Origin: Flavobacterium sp. LC2016-13
Lineage (GTDB): Bacteria > Bacteroidota > Bacteroidia > Flavobacteriales > Flavobacteriaceae
Direction: 5' to 3'
Length of the DNA stretch: 64,000 nucleotides
NCBI RefSeq assembly: GCF_009707955.1
Contig: NZ_WMDQ01000001.1
Coordinates: 744,001-808,000, forward strand
In this document: one piece after another, positions 9,943-17,836 of the stretch
Layout: each line of letters opens with the position of its first letter
Position numbering within the stretch: position 1 is the stretch's first letter
Notes under the pieces: generated by a model
Databases searched by the model: none
Told to the model about the DNA's origin: nothing
The model's input: only the letters and a program-made list of their open reading frames with translations
Position numbers and translations under genes: made by a program

Positions 9943-9950
9943 CAAAAATA
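9943..9950 (-). promoter_or_regulatory. Probable -7 promoter element for tspO
   Basis: Read on the minus strand the sequence is TATTTTTG, an exact match to the Bacteroidota TAnnTTTG element, placed just upstream of the tspO start. The -33 element is less clear. Confidence 0.55.
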
Positions 9951-9968
9951 GTCAAAAAGAAAGTTTAA

Positions 9969-10035
9969 ACCATATAAGTTATATAAGTTCATTTTAGTAA
10001 GTGTGACTTAAATTTTCTTATATAACTTATATGGT
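9969..10035. repeat. 19-bp perfect inverted repeat between divergent genes
   Basis: ACCATATAAGTTATATAAG (9969-9987) is repeated in inverse orientation at 10017-10035, with a 29-base spacer. It lies between the tspO promoter and the mvaD promoter. It may be a hairpin of the dispersed intergenic type or a two-sided regulatory site. Confidence 0.75.
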
Positions 10036-10042
10036 AAAATAC

Positions 10043-10069
10043 TTGGTTTAATTTTAAAAACTATCTTTG
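10043..10069 (+). promoter_or_regulatory. Probable promoter of mvaD
   Basis: TATCTTTG at 10062-10069 matches TAnnTTTG exactly and TTG at 10043-10045 sits at about the right distance for a -33 element. The ATG follows 16 bases after the -7 box. Confidence 0.6.
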
Positions 10070-10085
10070 CCAAAATTTATAATTC

Positions 10086-11168
10086 ATGTTTACAGCAGCT
10101 GATTTTATTCCTGAAAAATATACTTCGACTATCGAAAACGGAAACTTTGAGTGGAGCGCTCCCAGCAATATTGCATTAGTAAAATATTGGGGAAAAAAAG
10201 ACAATCAAATTCCGGCAAATCCTTCCGTTAGTTTCACACTGAATAATTGCAAAACGATTACCAAATTAGGTTTTGAAAAAAGAGATAATCAAAATTCTTT
10301 TTCATTCGATTTATTATTTGAAGGAAAACCAAAAGAAGATTTCAAACCAAAAATTCAGAAGTTTTTAGAACGAATTGAAGTTTATTTACCTTTTTTAAAA
10401 GACTATCATTTTACGATTGACACACAAAATACGTTTCCGCACAGTTCCGGAATTGCTTCTTCGGCATCTGGAATGGCAGCTTTGGCAATGAATTTTATGA
10501 GTTTAGAGAAAGTTTTAAATCCTGAAATGACGGATGAATATTTCTATCAAAAAGCGTCATTCTTAGCGCGTTTAGGTTCAGGAAGTGCATGCCGAAGCGT
10601 AAAAGGAAATGTAGTTGTTTGGGGAAATCAGAAAAACATTGAAGGAAGTTCTGATTTATTTGGAGTTGAGTTTCCGCACACAATTCATGAAAATTTCAGG
10701 AATTATCAAGACACTATTTTATTAGTTGATAAAGGCGAAAAACAAGTTTCAAGTACCGTTGGGCATGATTTAATGCACAATCATCCGTATGCCGAAAGAC
10801 GTTTTGCTCAGGCACATGAAAATCTGGATCAATTGATCACAATTTTTGAAAATGGTAATTTAGACGAATTTATTAAAGTTGTCGAAAGTGAAGCTTTGAC
10901 TTTGCACGCCATGATGATGACTTCGATGCCGTATTTTATTTTGATGAAACCAAATACATTACAGATTATTAATGCAATCTGGAAATTTAGAAATGAAACG
11001 CAAATTCCGGTTTGTTTTACACTAGATGCCGGTGCAAATGTTCATGTTTTGTATCCCGAAAACGTTAGAGACAAAATCTTACAATTTATTCAGGACGAAT
11101 TAGTTGTATTTTGCCAGAATCAGCAGTATATTTGCGACGAAATTGGAGACGGTGCAATTGCATTATAA
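10086..11168 (+). CDS. mvaD: Diphosphomevalonate decarboxylase
   Basis: GHMP-family enzyme (360 aa) converting mevalonate 5-diphosphate to isopentenyl diphosphate with ATP, the last step of the mevalonate route. Seen: SAPSNIALVKYWGK at the N-terminus, the phosphate loop FPHSSGIASSASGMAALAMN, GSACRSV, and TLDAGANVHVLYP, which holds the catalytic Asp of the family. Length agrees with bacterial and eukaryotic homologues. Mevalonate kinase lies 350 bases downstream, so isoprenoid genes are grouped here. Confidence 0.92.
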   Translation: MFTAADFIPEKYTSTIENGNFEWSAPSNIALVKYWGKKDNQIPANPSVSFTLNNCKTITKLGFEKRDNQNSFSFDLLFEGKPKEDFKPKIQKFLERIEVYLPFLKDYHFTIDTQNTFPHSSGIASSASGMAALAMNFMSLEKVLNPEMTDEYFYQKASFLARLGSGSACRSVKGNVVVWGNQKNIEGSSDLFGVEFPHTIHENFRNYQDTILLVDKGEKQVSSTVGHDLMHNHPYAERRFAQAHENLDQLITIFENGNLDEFIKVVESEALTLHAMMMTSMPYFILMKPNTLQIINAIWKFRNETQIPVCFTLDAGANVHVLYPENVRDKILQFIQDELVVFCQNQQYICDEIGDGAIAL

Positions 11169-11214
11169 TTTTCCGTATCTTTAATAATTATAATATCTTT
11201 TTTGGTCAATAATT

Positions 11215-11469
11215 ATGAATAGTGCAACTATAAAACTTTCCGATTTATTTAGAAAAGAACTTAATCTCGATGAGAGTAAGGCTAAGGAATTTGTTGAAGC
11301 TATTGACAGAACCATTAGTGAAGAAATTAGACAAGATAAAAATGAAATTGCTTCTAAAGATTTTGTAAAAAAAGAAATTACAGATGCAAAAAATGACATG
11401 ATAAAATGGTTTGTTGGCCTATTTTTTGCTCTGGCCATGATGATTATTGGATTATACATTAAAGGTTAA
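11215..11469 (+). CDS. Small coiled-coil protein with a C-terminal membrane helix
   Basis: 84 residues. The first 60 are charged and helical (LDESKAKEFVEAIDRTISEEIRQDKNEI, DFVKKEITDAKNDMIKW) and the end is one hydrophobic helix, FVGLFFALAMMIIGLYIKG. The layout resembles the DUF1640/CCDC90-like small proteins, but the match is by pattern only. It sits between mvaD and the mevalonate kinase gene on the same strand. Its function is unknown. Confidence 0.65.
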   Translation: MNSATIKLSDLFRKELNLDESKAKEFVEAIDRTISEEIRQDKNEIASKDFVKKEITDAKNDMIKWFVGLFFALAMMIIGLYIKG

Positions 11470-11518
11470 TTAAAACGAAGAAATATTCTCCTCAAATTAA
11501 GAAAGACATAAAATAAAC

Positions 11519-12457
11519 ATGAAAGGACCATTATTTTACTCAAAAATATTACTCTTTGGAGAATACGGAATTATCCGCGACTCTAAAGGACTTTCTATTC
11601 CTTATAATTTTTATAATGGTGCTTTAAAGAAAATCGAAGATCCTTCGGCCGAAGCTATTGCATCAAACTCAAGTTTAAAACGTTTTGCAACTTATCTTGA
11701 AACTTTACAAACAGAACAACCGGAATTGGTTGCTTTTGATTTGGTAACTTTAAAAAATGATGTTGAAACGGGTATGTATTTCGACTCAAGTATTCCGCAA
11801 GGTTACGGAGTTGGAAGTAGCGGTGCTCTTGTTGCTGCTATTTATGACAAATATGCTACGCATAAAATTACGGTTTTAGAGAATTTAACTCGCGAAAAAC
11901 TGTTGAAACTAAAAAATATATTTGCTCAAATGGAGAGTTTTTTCCACGGAAAAAGTTCTGGTTTAGATCCTTTAAACAGTTATTTGAGTATTCCGATTTT
12001 AATTAATTCTAAAGATAATATTGAAGCAACCGGAATTCCGACTCAAAGTTTTGACGGAAAAGGGGCTGTGTTCTTATTAGATTCAGGAATTGTAGGCGAA
12101 ACGGCTCCGATGGTGAACATTTTCATGGAAAACCTAAAAGACAAAGGTTTCCGTGCAATGCTTAAAAACCAATTCGTAAAATATACAGACGCTTGTGTAG
12201 AGAACTTTTTACATGGTGACATGAAATCGTTATTCACCAACACTAAAAAGCTTTCAAAGGTCGTTTTAAATAATTTTAAACCAATGATTCCTGAACAATT
12301 TCATGGAATCTGGCAAAACGGAATTGACACAAACGATTATTATTTAAAACTTTGTGGTTCTGGCGGTGGCGGCTATATTCTGGGTTTTACTCAGGATTTA
12401 GAACGTGCAAAAGCTTCTTTAAAAGACTATAAATTAGAAGTGGTTTATCAATTCTAA
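11519..12457 (+). CDS. Mevalonate kinase-like GHMP kinase
   Basis: GHMP kinase (312 aa) that most likely phosphorylates mevalonate. It opens with YSKILLFGEYGIIRDSKGLSIPY, the usual first strand of mevalonate kinases. The ATP loop PQGYGVGSSGALVAA covers residues 93-107, HGKSSGLDP (143-151) holds the likely catalytic Asp150, and the C-terminal GSGGGGYILGF loop is present. Together with mvaD upstream this supports a complete mevalonate route. A phosphomevalonate kinase is not seen in the window. Confidence 0.85.
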   Translation: MKGPLFYSKILLFGEYGIIRDSKGLSIPYNFYNGALKKIEDPSAEAIASNSSLKRFATYLETLQTEQPELVAFDLVTLKNDVETGMYFDSSIPQGYGVGSSGALVAAIYDKYATHKITVLENLTREKLLKLKNIFAQMESFFHGKSSGLDPLNSYLSIPILINSKDNIEATGIPTQSFDGKGAVFLLDSGIVGETAPMVNIFMENLKDKGFRAMLKNQFVKYTDACVENFLHGDMKSLFTNTKKLSKVVLNNFKPMIPEQFHGIWQNGIDTNDYYLKLCGSGGGGYILGFTQDLERAKASLKDYKLEVVYQF

Positions 12458-12458
12458 T

Positions 12459-12517
12459 AATAAATAGCTTTAAGGCAGCTTTCAGTTCGCTGAAAATTAT
12501 TACTCAAAAGCTATTTA
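12459..12517 (+). promoter_or_regulatory. Nested hairpin ending next to the DUF502 start codon
   Basis: ATAAATAGCTTT (12459-12470) pairs with AAAGCTATTTAT (12506-12517), and inside it TTTCAG-TTCG-CTGAAA forms a second stem with a TTCG loop. No T-run follows, and the outer stem ends one base before the ATG at 12519. A role in translation control or mRNA processing is possible; a terminator is less likely. Confidence 0.5.
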
Positions 12518-12518
12518 T

Positions 12519-13109
12519 ATGAAAAATATTCTAAAAATCATCAAAGCAACTTTTTTGGGAGGAATATTTTTTTTAGCTCCTTTAATTTTATTGATTGTTC
12601 TTTTAGAGAAGGGATATAATATTGTTCAAAAAATTACGCTCCCACTTGTAAGCCTTTTGCCAAGAGTAAAAATTTTAGGATTGGCTCTTCAGGAACTTAT
12701 CGGAATATTAATTATAATTATCATTTGTTTTCTAGCTGGTTTACTTGCCCGAAAAGCAAAAGCACAAAAATTAATACAAAAATTAGAAGATGGAGTATTA
12801 AGCTTTGTTCCCGGTTATTCTTTCATGAAAAAGATGAACGAAAACATAGTGGGTTTTGAGTCTAATGAAGAATTAAAAGTCGTTCTGGTTCCTACAGATG
12901 CCGGTTTGCAATTTGCTTTTTTAATCGAACAAATAGATGAAAATAATTTTTCAGTTTTCATTCCGGATGCTCCAAATCCCTGGAGCGGCTCTGTTTGTTT
13001 TGTAAATAAAAAAGACATCAAAGAGTTAGAAATTTCTCAAAAAGAAGCTTTAGCGTGTATACGAAAATTAGGGTATGGTTCTGCAGCATTATTAAAAAAT
13101 AAACTTTGA
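12519..13109 (+). CDS. DUF502 family membrane protein
   Basis: 196-residue inner-membrane protein with two hydrophobic segments (residues about 8-30, FLGGIFFLAPLILLIVLLEKG, and 50-75, LGLALQELIGILIIIIICFLAGLLA) followed by a soluble domain with GYSFMKKMNE, VVLVPTDAG and VFIPDAPNPWSGSV. This is the DUF502 pattern, whose biochemical role is unknown. It lies between the mevalonate kinase and UbiA-type genes. Confidence 0.85.
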   Translation: MKNILKIIKATFLGGIFFLAPLILLIVLLEKGYNIVQKITLPLVSLLPRVKILGLALQELIGILIIIIICFLAGLLARKAKAQKLIQKLEDGVLSFVPGYSFMKKMNENIVGFESNEELKVVLVPTDAGLQFAFLIEQIDENNFSVFIPDAPNPWSGSVCFVNKKDIKELEISQKEALACIRKLGYGSAALLKNKL

Positions 13110-13172
13110 TTTTTCTTTTCCATCAATAAAAAAATCCTAATTTAGACCTAAATCCAAAAACTTAAATAAAAA

Positions 13173-14129
13173 ATGTTAAGCAGACAGCACAAACTTTTAG
13201 TAATGAAAATTGTTAGTTTGTTCTCTGTGGTAAGAGGTTACAACATTCCAATTATTGTTTTGGCACAATATTTATCAGCCATTTTTATATTAGCTCCGGA
13301 AAAAAGAGCTCTTGACATTTTATTGGATTTCAATTTATTCTTGATTGTTTTTGCTTCGGCTATTACAATTGCTTCGGGTTATATTATCAATAATTTTTAC
13401 GACAGCCAGAAAGATTTAATCAACAGACCCAACAAATCGATGTTGGATCGTTTGGTGAGTCAAAAAACAAAATTATCGGTTTATTTTAGTTTAAATTTCC
13501 TGGCTGTTTTAATGGCGTTGATTGTTTCATGGCGCGCTTTCCTATTCTTTTCGGTTTATATTTTCCTGATTTGGTTTTACTCTCATAAAATAAAAAAATA
13601 CGCTATAATTGGCAATCTAACATCGGCGCTATTGGCTGTTGTTCCGTTTTTTGCCATTTTATTATATTTCTATAACAAGATTTTATTTGAGGAAATAGAA
13701 AATCACATGAATCATTTTGCAGTAATTTCAGCACATGCCATGTTTTTGTTTTTGCTTTTGCTAATACGCGAAATGATAAAAGATCTTGAAAACTTAAAAG
13801 GCGATTTAGCAAACGATTACCAAACTATTCCAATATTATATAACGAAACGGTTTCAAAACAAATTATTACTGTTTTAATCTTCATGACAGTAATTCCTGT
13901 TTATGTTTTAATCAACATTTATGATGTGGGTTATATGGATATTTACTTTTACGCCTGCTTTATTGCACTGTTATTCTTCTTGCTTTATCTCTGGAAATCA
14001 AATTCTAAAGAACAATATTTACTACTTCATAATGTATTGAAATTCTTGATTGTTTCTGGTGTTTTTTGCATTGTTTTGATTAATCCGAGTGTTTTATGGC
14101 ACGGAAAGAATTTGCTTTCACGTTTTTAA
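13173..14129 (+). CDS. UbiA-family prenyltransferase
   Basis: Polytopic membrane prenyltransferase (318 aa, about eight helices). The two Asp-rich motifs that bind prenyl diphosphate and magnesium are visible: NNFYDSQKDLINRPNKS and IREMIKDLENLKGDLANDYQTIP. The closest annotation is the geranylgeranylglycerol-phosphate transferase-like group common in Bacteroidota, but the acceptor cannot be told. The isoprenoid genes upstream fit with a prenyl donor. A second in-frame ATG at 13203 (MKIVSLFSVVRGYN) is an equally good start. Confidence 0.85.
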   Translation: MLSRQHKLLVMKIVSLFSVVRGYNIPIIVLAQYLSAIFILAPEKRALDILLDFNLFLIVFASAITIASGYIINNFYDSQKDLINRPNKSMLDRLVSQKTKLSVYFSLNFLAVLMALIVSWRAFLFFSVYIFLIWFYSHKIKKYAIIGNLTSALLAVVPFFAILLYFYNKILFEEIENHMNHFAVISAHAMFLFLLLLIREMIKDLENLKGDLANDYQTIPILYNETVSKQIITVLIFMTVIPVYVLINIYDVGYMDIYFYACFIALLFFLLYLWKSNSKEQYLLLHNVLKFLIVSGVFCIVLINPSVLWHGKNLLSRF

Positions 14130-14261
14130 TATCTATTTCACAAAGATTCACAAAGATTCACGAAAATAGCACGGAGTTACACAAAATCTGATCAAAAATG
14201 CTTTGCAAATCTCTACGCAATAACTTTTCAAAATGTTTAAAAGAAGCCCATTTGTTTGATT

Positions 14262-14332
14262 CTAGCCCCGATAGCGTGGAAATCCTTTTATTTTTTGCCG
14301 TCAAAAAATAAAAGATTGGAACAATAGCGGGA
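14262..14332. repeat. Dispersed element with a 13-bp hairpin and AGCCCCGATAGCG / AATAGCGGG ends
   Basis: CTTTTATTTTTTG (14285-14297) and CAAAAAATAAAAG (14302-14314) form a perfect stem with a CCGT loop, flanked by AGCCCCGATAGCGTGG on the left and GATTGGAACAATAGCGGG on the right. From memory, similar units occur between genes in flavobacterial genomes. The 331-base gap between the UbiA and rluB genes holds this element, CACAAAGATTCAC words at 14139-14162 and a promoter, and no gene. Confidence 0.6.
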
Positions 14333-14435
14333 AACCATGACCAAAAAAAGCTCATTGTGATGCTTCTGAAAGACTTAAAATTTATAGCTATTAATCTAAG
14401 AACAATGAACTTAGGATTATTTAGCAAGAATAAAC

Positions 14436-14443
14436 TATCTTTG
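14436..14443 (+). promoter_or_regulatory. Probable -7 promoter element for rluB
   Basis: TATCTTTG matches TAnnTTTG exactly and lies 17 bases before the ATG of the pseudouridine synthase gene. Confidence 0.55.
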
Positions 14444-14460
14444 CACAAATTACAGAATTT

Positions 14461-15369
14461 ATGAACAAAAAGGAAGGCAATAATAAAGGTGGTGGTTCTA
14501 GACCAAATAGCTCTAGGCCAAACTCTAACAAGCCAAAACCTGCCATGGCGAAGCGCGCTCAAGGGCCAAAAAAAGTGAAACCTGCTGTTAAGGCTGCTGA
14601 AGAAGAAAAGGCAGAAAAAATTAAAAAACAGAATCAGGCTCCAAAAAGACAAAAAGCTTCAGACGAAATTCGTTTGAACAAATACATTTCTAATTCAGGT
14701 GTTTGTTCTCGTCGTGATGCAGATATATACATTCAGTCTGGAAACGTAAAAGTAAATGGCGTTCCGGTAACTGAAATGGGTTATTTAGTAAAATTAAATG
14801 ATGTTGTAAATTTTGACGGTGTTACTTTGACTCCTGAAAAGAAAGAATACATTCTATTGAACAAGCCTAAAAACTTTACAACGGCTCTTGATGAAGGTCA
14901 GGAATACCGTAATGTTTTGGAATTGGTTCGTGGTTCTACCAATGCAAAAATTGCTCCGATTGGAAGAATGGACAAAAACACAACTGGTTTGTTGTTGTTT
15001 ACAAACGATACTGATATGATTCGTAAATTTACTTTACCGAGTCAGAAATCATCTAAAATTTATCAGGTTTCGTTAGATAAAAACTTGAAATATGAGGATT
15101 TAGAAAAAATTAGTAAAGGTTTAGTTCTTGACGGACACCGAGTGTTTGTTGAAGAAGTTAGTTATATTGATAATGAACCTAAGAGCGAAATTGGCCTAAA
15201 ACTGCGTTCATCTAACGTAAAAGTGGTTCGTGCAATATTTGAACACTTTAGTTATGATGTGTTGCGTATTGATCGTGTATCTTTTGCTGGTTTAACCAAA
15301 AAGAATTTACCAAGAGGTAACTGGCGCTTTTTGACCGAACAAGAAGTTATCAATTTGAAAAACGTTTAA
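14461..15369 (+). CDS. rluB: 23S rRNA pseudouridine synthase, RluB/RsuA family
   Basis: 302-residue enzyme that isomerises a uridine in rRNA. Residues 1-75 are a disordered Lys/Asn/Pro/Ala-rich extension, common in Bacteroidota RluB. An S4 RNA-binding domain follows (IRLNKYISNSGVCSRRDADIYIQSGNVKVNGVPV). The catalytic domain has the motif GRMDKNTTGLLLFTND, with catalytic Asp171. The final part DVLRIDRVSFAGLTKKNLPRGNWRFL fits the family. The exact target position is inferred from homologues. Confidence 0.9.
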   Translation: MNKKEGNNKGGGSRPNSSRPNSNKPKPAMAKRAQGPKKVKPAVKAAEEEKAEKIKKQNQAPKRQKASDEIRLNKYISNSGVCSRRDADIYIQSGNVKVNGVPVTEMGYLVKLNDVVNFDGVTLTPEKKEYILLNKPKNFTTALDEGQEYRNVLELVRGSTNAKIAPIGRMDKNTTGLLLFTNDTDMIRKFTLPSQKSSKIYQVSLDKNLKYEDLEKISKGLVLDGHRVFVEEVSYIDNEPKSEIGLKLRSSNVKVVRAIFEHFSYDVLRIDRVSFAGLTKKNLPRGNWRFLTEQEVINLKNV

Positions 15370-15393
15370 GAAACGCTTCAAATTAAACAATAT

Positions 15394-15428
15394 AAATCCT
15401 GTTTTACAATTGTAAAATGGGATTTTTT
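15394..15428 (+). terminator. Intrinsic terminator of rluB
   Basis: AAATCC and GGATTT flank the perfect palindrome TTTTACAATTGTAAAA, forming one long stem with a small internal loop and a T-run, 25 bases after the rluB stop. Confidence 0.75.
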
Positions 15429-15449
15429 ATTTTAAAAAAATATGGAATA

Positions 15450-16046
15450 CTAAAAAAAGTTATGTCCGAAAAGTGTAAAAACAGATCTGCCCATAGCTTG
15501 ATTTTTATCTTCAACTGTTTCGTGGCATGAAAAACCAAGGATGATTTTTATTCCAGGCTGAATACTGTTAAGAATATCTCGCTTTTGCTCTTCTAACAAT
15601 AATTTTAAACTTTTTAATAACTGAGCATTATTTTTAAGATATGAAACAACTAGTAGTGCTGAAAAATTAAGTATTTCTCTTGCTGTTTCACTTTTGATTC
15701 CTACTTCGTTTGAAATCATTTCAGAAATTCTTCCTTTTTTGTTGCTGAAGATCTCTTTTAACAACTCGTTTCCTTCGATACGGTAACAATCATCTACAGA
15801 TAAAATTCTTCCTGAAGTAAAATCGACTTCTCCGTAAAACACAGAATCATCTGCAATTAATGAAGTGATATTTTTATAAAAACCCGACTCCTCGGCTTTA
15901 TTATACAAGCCCATTAAAACTGTACCGATCGAGACATCGATTCCTTTAATTAACAGAGCATCATTTTCGAAATAAAATTTATTTAATTTTGAAACAACAT
16001 TAGAAGAAATAAAACGTCTAAGTTCAATTTGTAGGTTAGGAGTCAT
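15450..16046 (-). CDS. DUF937 domain protein
   Basis: 198 residues without signal peptide or membrane segment. The helical body with SIGTVLMGLYNKAEESG, LLKEIFSNKKGRISEMISNEVGIKSETAREILNFSALLVVSYL is the DUF937 pattern (YidB-like small helical domain). The C-terminus ends in a short segment around HETVEDKNQAMGRSVFTLFGHNF. Function unknown. It faces rluB convergently and the two stops are 80 bases apart. The 280 bases upstream (16047-16326) hold only AT-rich DNA with no gene. Confidence 0.75.
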   Translation of the reverse strand: MTPNLQIELRRFISSNVVSKLNKFYFENDALLIKGIDVSIGTVLMGLYNKAEESGFYKNITSLIADDSVFYGEVDFTSGRILSVDDCYRIEGNELLKEIFSNKKGRISEMISNEVGIKSETAREILNFSALLVVSYLKNNAQLLKSLKLLLEEQKRDILNSIQPGIKIILGFSCHETVEDKNQAMGRSVFTLFGHNFF

Positions 16047-16326
16047 ATGTTATAGTTTTAAAATTTATTTAAATCCATTCTAAATAATCGACTAAGTGGG
16101 GCTTTTTGTCGTTTATCAGGATAAAAATATAAAATATTTTAACATTTCCAAAAATTAAGTTAAAAAGTTATGGGGTAATTTTGACCATTTCTGACATCAA
16201 AATATCAAAGTCCCAATAAATATAACACTTTCGTTCTCAAAATAAGATAAAAAAAATATTTTGAAAAACTGTTATTTTTTCAAAAAAAATCAAAATATAA
16301 GAAAAATATTAACATATCAGCATTCT

Positions 16327-16827
16327 TTAAAACAACAATAATCTGTTTTGCCACACAATAGTTAAGAAAATTCCAAGAAAAACTATACAAAACATAAAAT
16401 TAATGAAGCTAGAGGCCAGAAAACCGAGCAACGAGCCAGTAGCTGCTTTTATTGCACGTGTATGGTTTTTAGAATCGTAAATCATTTCTCCCACAAAAGC
16501 ACCTACAAACGGTCCTATAATTACCCCAAAAGGTATTGGAGAAAGAATACCAACGATTAAACCAATATTTGTTCCCCAGATTCCGTACGAACTGCCACCA
16601 AATTTTTTTGTTCCATGAGCGGGAATTACATAATCGAGAATTGTAATTATTATAGTAATTACAAGAGTTATACCCAAAACCCAATAATTATTTTCGACTG
16701 CTTTTGTGAGGTATAATAATAAAAGACCAACCCAACAACTGCTTAAACCAGGTAAAACAGGTAAAAAACTACCAAAAACACCAACAATTATGCATATAAA
16801 ACCAAGTGTTAACAATAGTAAATCCAT
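16327..16827 (-). CDS. DUF456 family membrane protein
   Basis: 166-residue membrane protein with four or five hydrophobic helices. The Gly-rich segments FLPVLPGLSSCWVGLLLLYL, YVIPAHGTKKFGGSSYGIWGTNIGLIVGI and PFGVIIGPFVGAFVGEMI are typical of DUF456. The start MDLLLLTLGF was chosen because the longer in-frame start at 16875 would touch the start codon of the divergent gene and adds a polar extension. Role unknown. Confidence 0.82.
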   Translation of the reverse strand: MDLLLLTLGFICIIVGVFGSFLPVLPGLSSCWVGLLLLYLTKAVENNYWVLGITLVITIIITILDYVIPAHGTKKFGGSSYGIWGTNIGLIVGILSPIPFGVIIGPFVGAFVGEMIYDSKNHTRAIKAATGSLLGFLASSFINFMFCIVFLGIFLTIVWQNRLLLF

Positions 16828-16838
16828 ATATTTTTTTG

Positions 16839-16846
16839 TAATTTTG
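16839..16846 (+). promoter_or_regulatory. Probable -7 promoter element of the gene at 16875
   Basis: TAATTTTG matches TAnnTTTG exactly and lies 28 bases before the ATG, in the short divergent gap with the DUF456 gene. Confidence 0.5.
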
Positions 16847-16874
16847 TCTCTTAAATCGTCAGAAAAATTAGACA

Positions 16875-17258
16875 ATGCGAAACGTTTTAAAATTAATTCT
16901 TTTTTGCTCTTTGATCGTCGCGACCAATAGTTATACTTATGCTCAAACTAAAAAACTGTCTGTAGATGACCAATTGCTTCAGGACAGTATATATAAAAGT
17001 AATAAGAAAAAGGTATTAAATTTCTCAATGAAGGAATTTGATGCTCTTTTTTTTGAATACTTTACCCGTAAAAACAATCCGGATATTATGTTGAGCAAAA
17101 CCGAGTTTTATAATTATACGGTGCAGATTGCAACTTTTTCTGATCGTTTGGCAAAATTATATCCGGATCAAAAAGAAGTTGCAGCCCAAAATAAAGAAAA
17201 ATGGCTTGCTGAAAACTATGAAGAATATCTGGAATACAAACAAAGCCAAAAAAAATAA
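16875..17258 (+). CDS. Small exported protein of unknown function
   Basis: 127 residues with a Sec signal peptide (MRNVLKLILFCSLIVATNSYTYAQ). The mature part is highly charged and helical (MKEFDALFFEYFTRKNNPD, LAENYEEYLEYKQSQKK) with no motif I know. A small lipoprotein gene starts 37 bases downstream and is probably co-transcribed. Confidence 0.7.
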   Translation: MRNVLKLILFCSLIVATNSYTYAQTKKLSVDDQLLQDSIYKSNKKKVLNFSMKEFDALFFEYFTRKNNPDIMLSKTEFYNYTVQIATFSDRLAKLYPDQKEVAAQNKEKWLAENYEEYLEYKQSQKK

Positions 17259-17295
17259 TCGTATTTTTACAATAATCAGCCCTAAACAATAAATC

Positions 17296-17781
17296 TTGAA
17301 GCAGTTACTCTTTTTTTTAATTATATTACTTTTCAATTCTTGTCAATATTTTGAGAAGCAGGTCCCGTCTGAAAAAGAATTACTTCAAAAAGAACTTAAA
17401 TCTATCAATTGGAAAGTGGTTGACGAATATCCGTCTGTAGTTGATTGCGAAAAAATTAATGATAAAAAACAACGTCAAAAGTGCTTTTTTGAGGTAATGT
17501 CACAACTTATTCAGGAAAAATTAGATATTGACAGCTTATCTATTATGTATCCGGAACTTGATACTATCGATGTAAAAGTTACCGTGTTTCCTAACGCTAC
17601 AATGAAATTTGAACCACAATTTCCTAAAGATTCTGTAGATTATGATACCACAAAAATAGATAGTATTCTACGCGCACGACTGGTCGATTTTCCTAAAGTA
17701 AATCCTGCCATAAAACGTGGTGTTCCTGTAAAAACCCAGTTTATTTTGCCTGTAATTATTAAGGCAAAAGAAAATAAATAA
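17296..17781 (+). CDS. Small lipoprotein, TTG start
   Basis: 161 residues. A TTG start gives MKQLLFFLIILLFNSC, a good lipoprotein signal with Cys16; no ATG is placed so that it keeps the signal. The mature part contains two Cys in VVDCEKINDKKQRQKCFF and a C-terminal region (VKTQFILPVIIKAKENK) that loosely recalls the end of TonB-like C-terminal domains. That resemblance is weak and function is unknown. Confidence 0.65.
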   Translation: MKQLLFFLIILLFNSCQYFEKQVPSEKELLQKELKSINWKVVDEYPSVVDCEKINDKKQRQKCFFEVMSQLIQEKLDIDSLSIMYPELDTIDVKVTVFPNATMKFEPQFPKDSVDYDTTKIDSILRARLVDFPKVNPAIKRGVPVKTQFILPVIIKAKENK

Positions 17782-17836
17782 ACTTAATTTTCTGGTTTGA
17801 AACTTGAATTTTTCTTTTGAATTTTAATATTAAATC

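Noticed and set aside
14158..14652. Minus-strand open frame of 164 codons
   Set aside because: It runs opposite to the start of rluB and through the dispersed repeat at 14262; the Phe/Leu/Arg-rich product is a shadow of the Lys-rich RluB N-terminus.
16047..16326. Gap between the DUF937 and DUF456 genes examined for a small gene
   Set aside because: Only short AT-rich open frames with no signal peptide or motif; nothing supportable.
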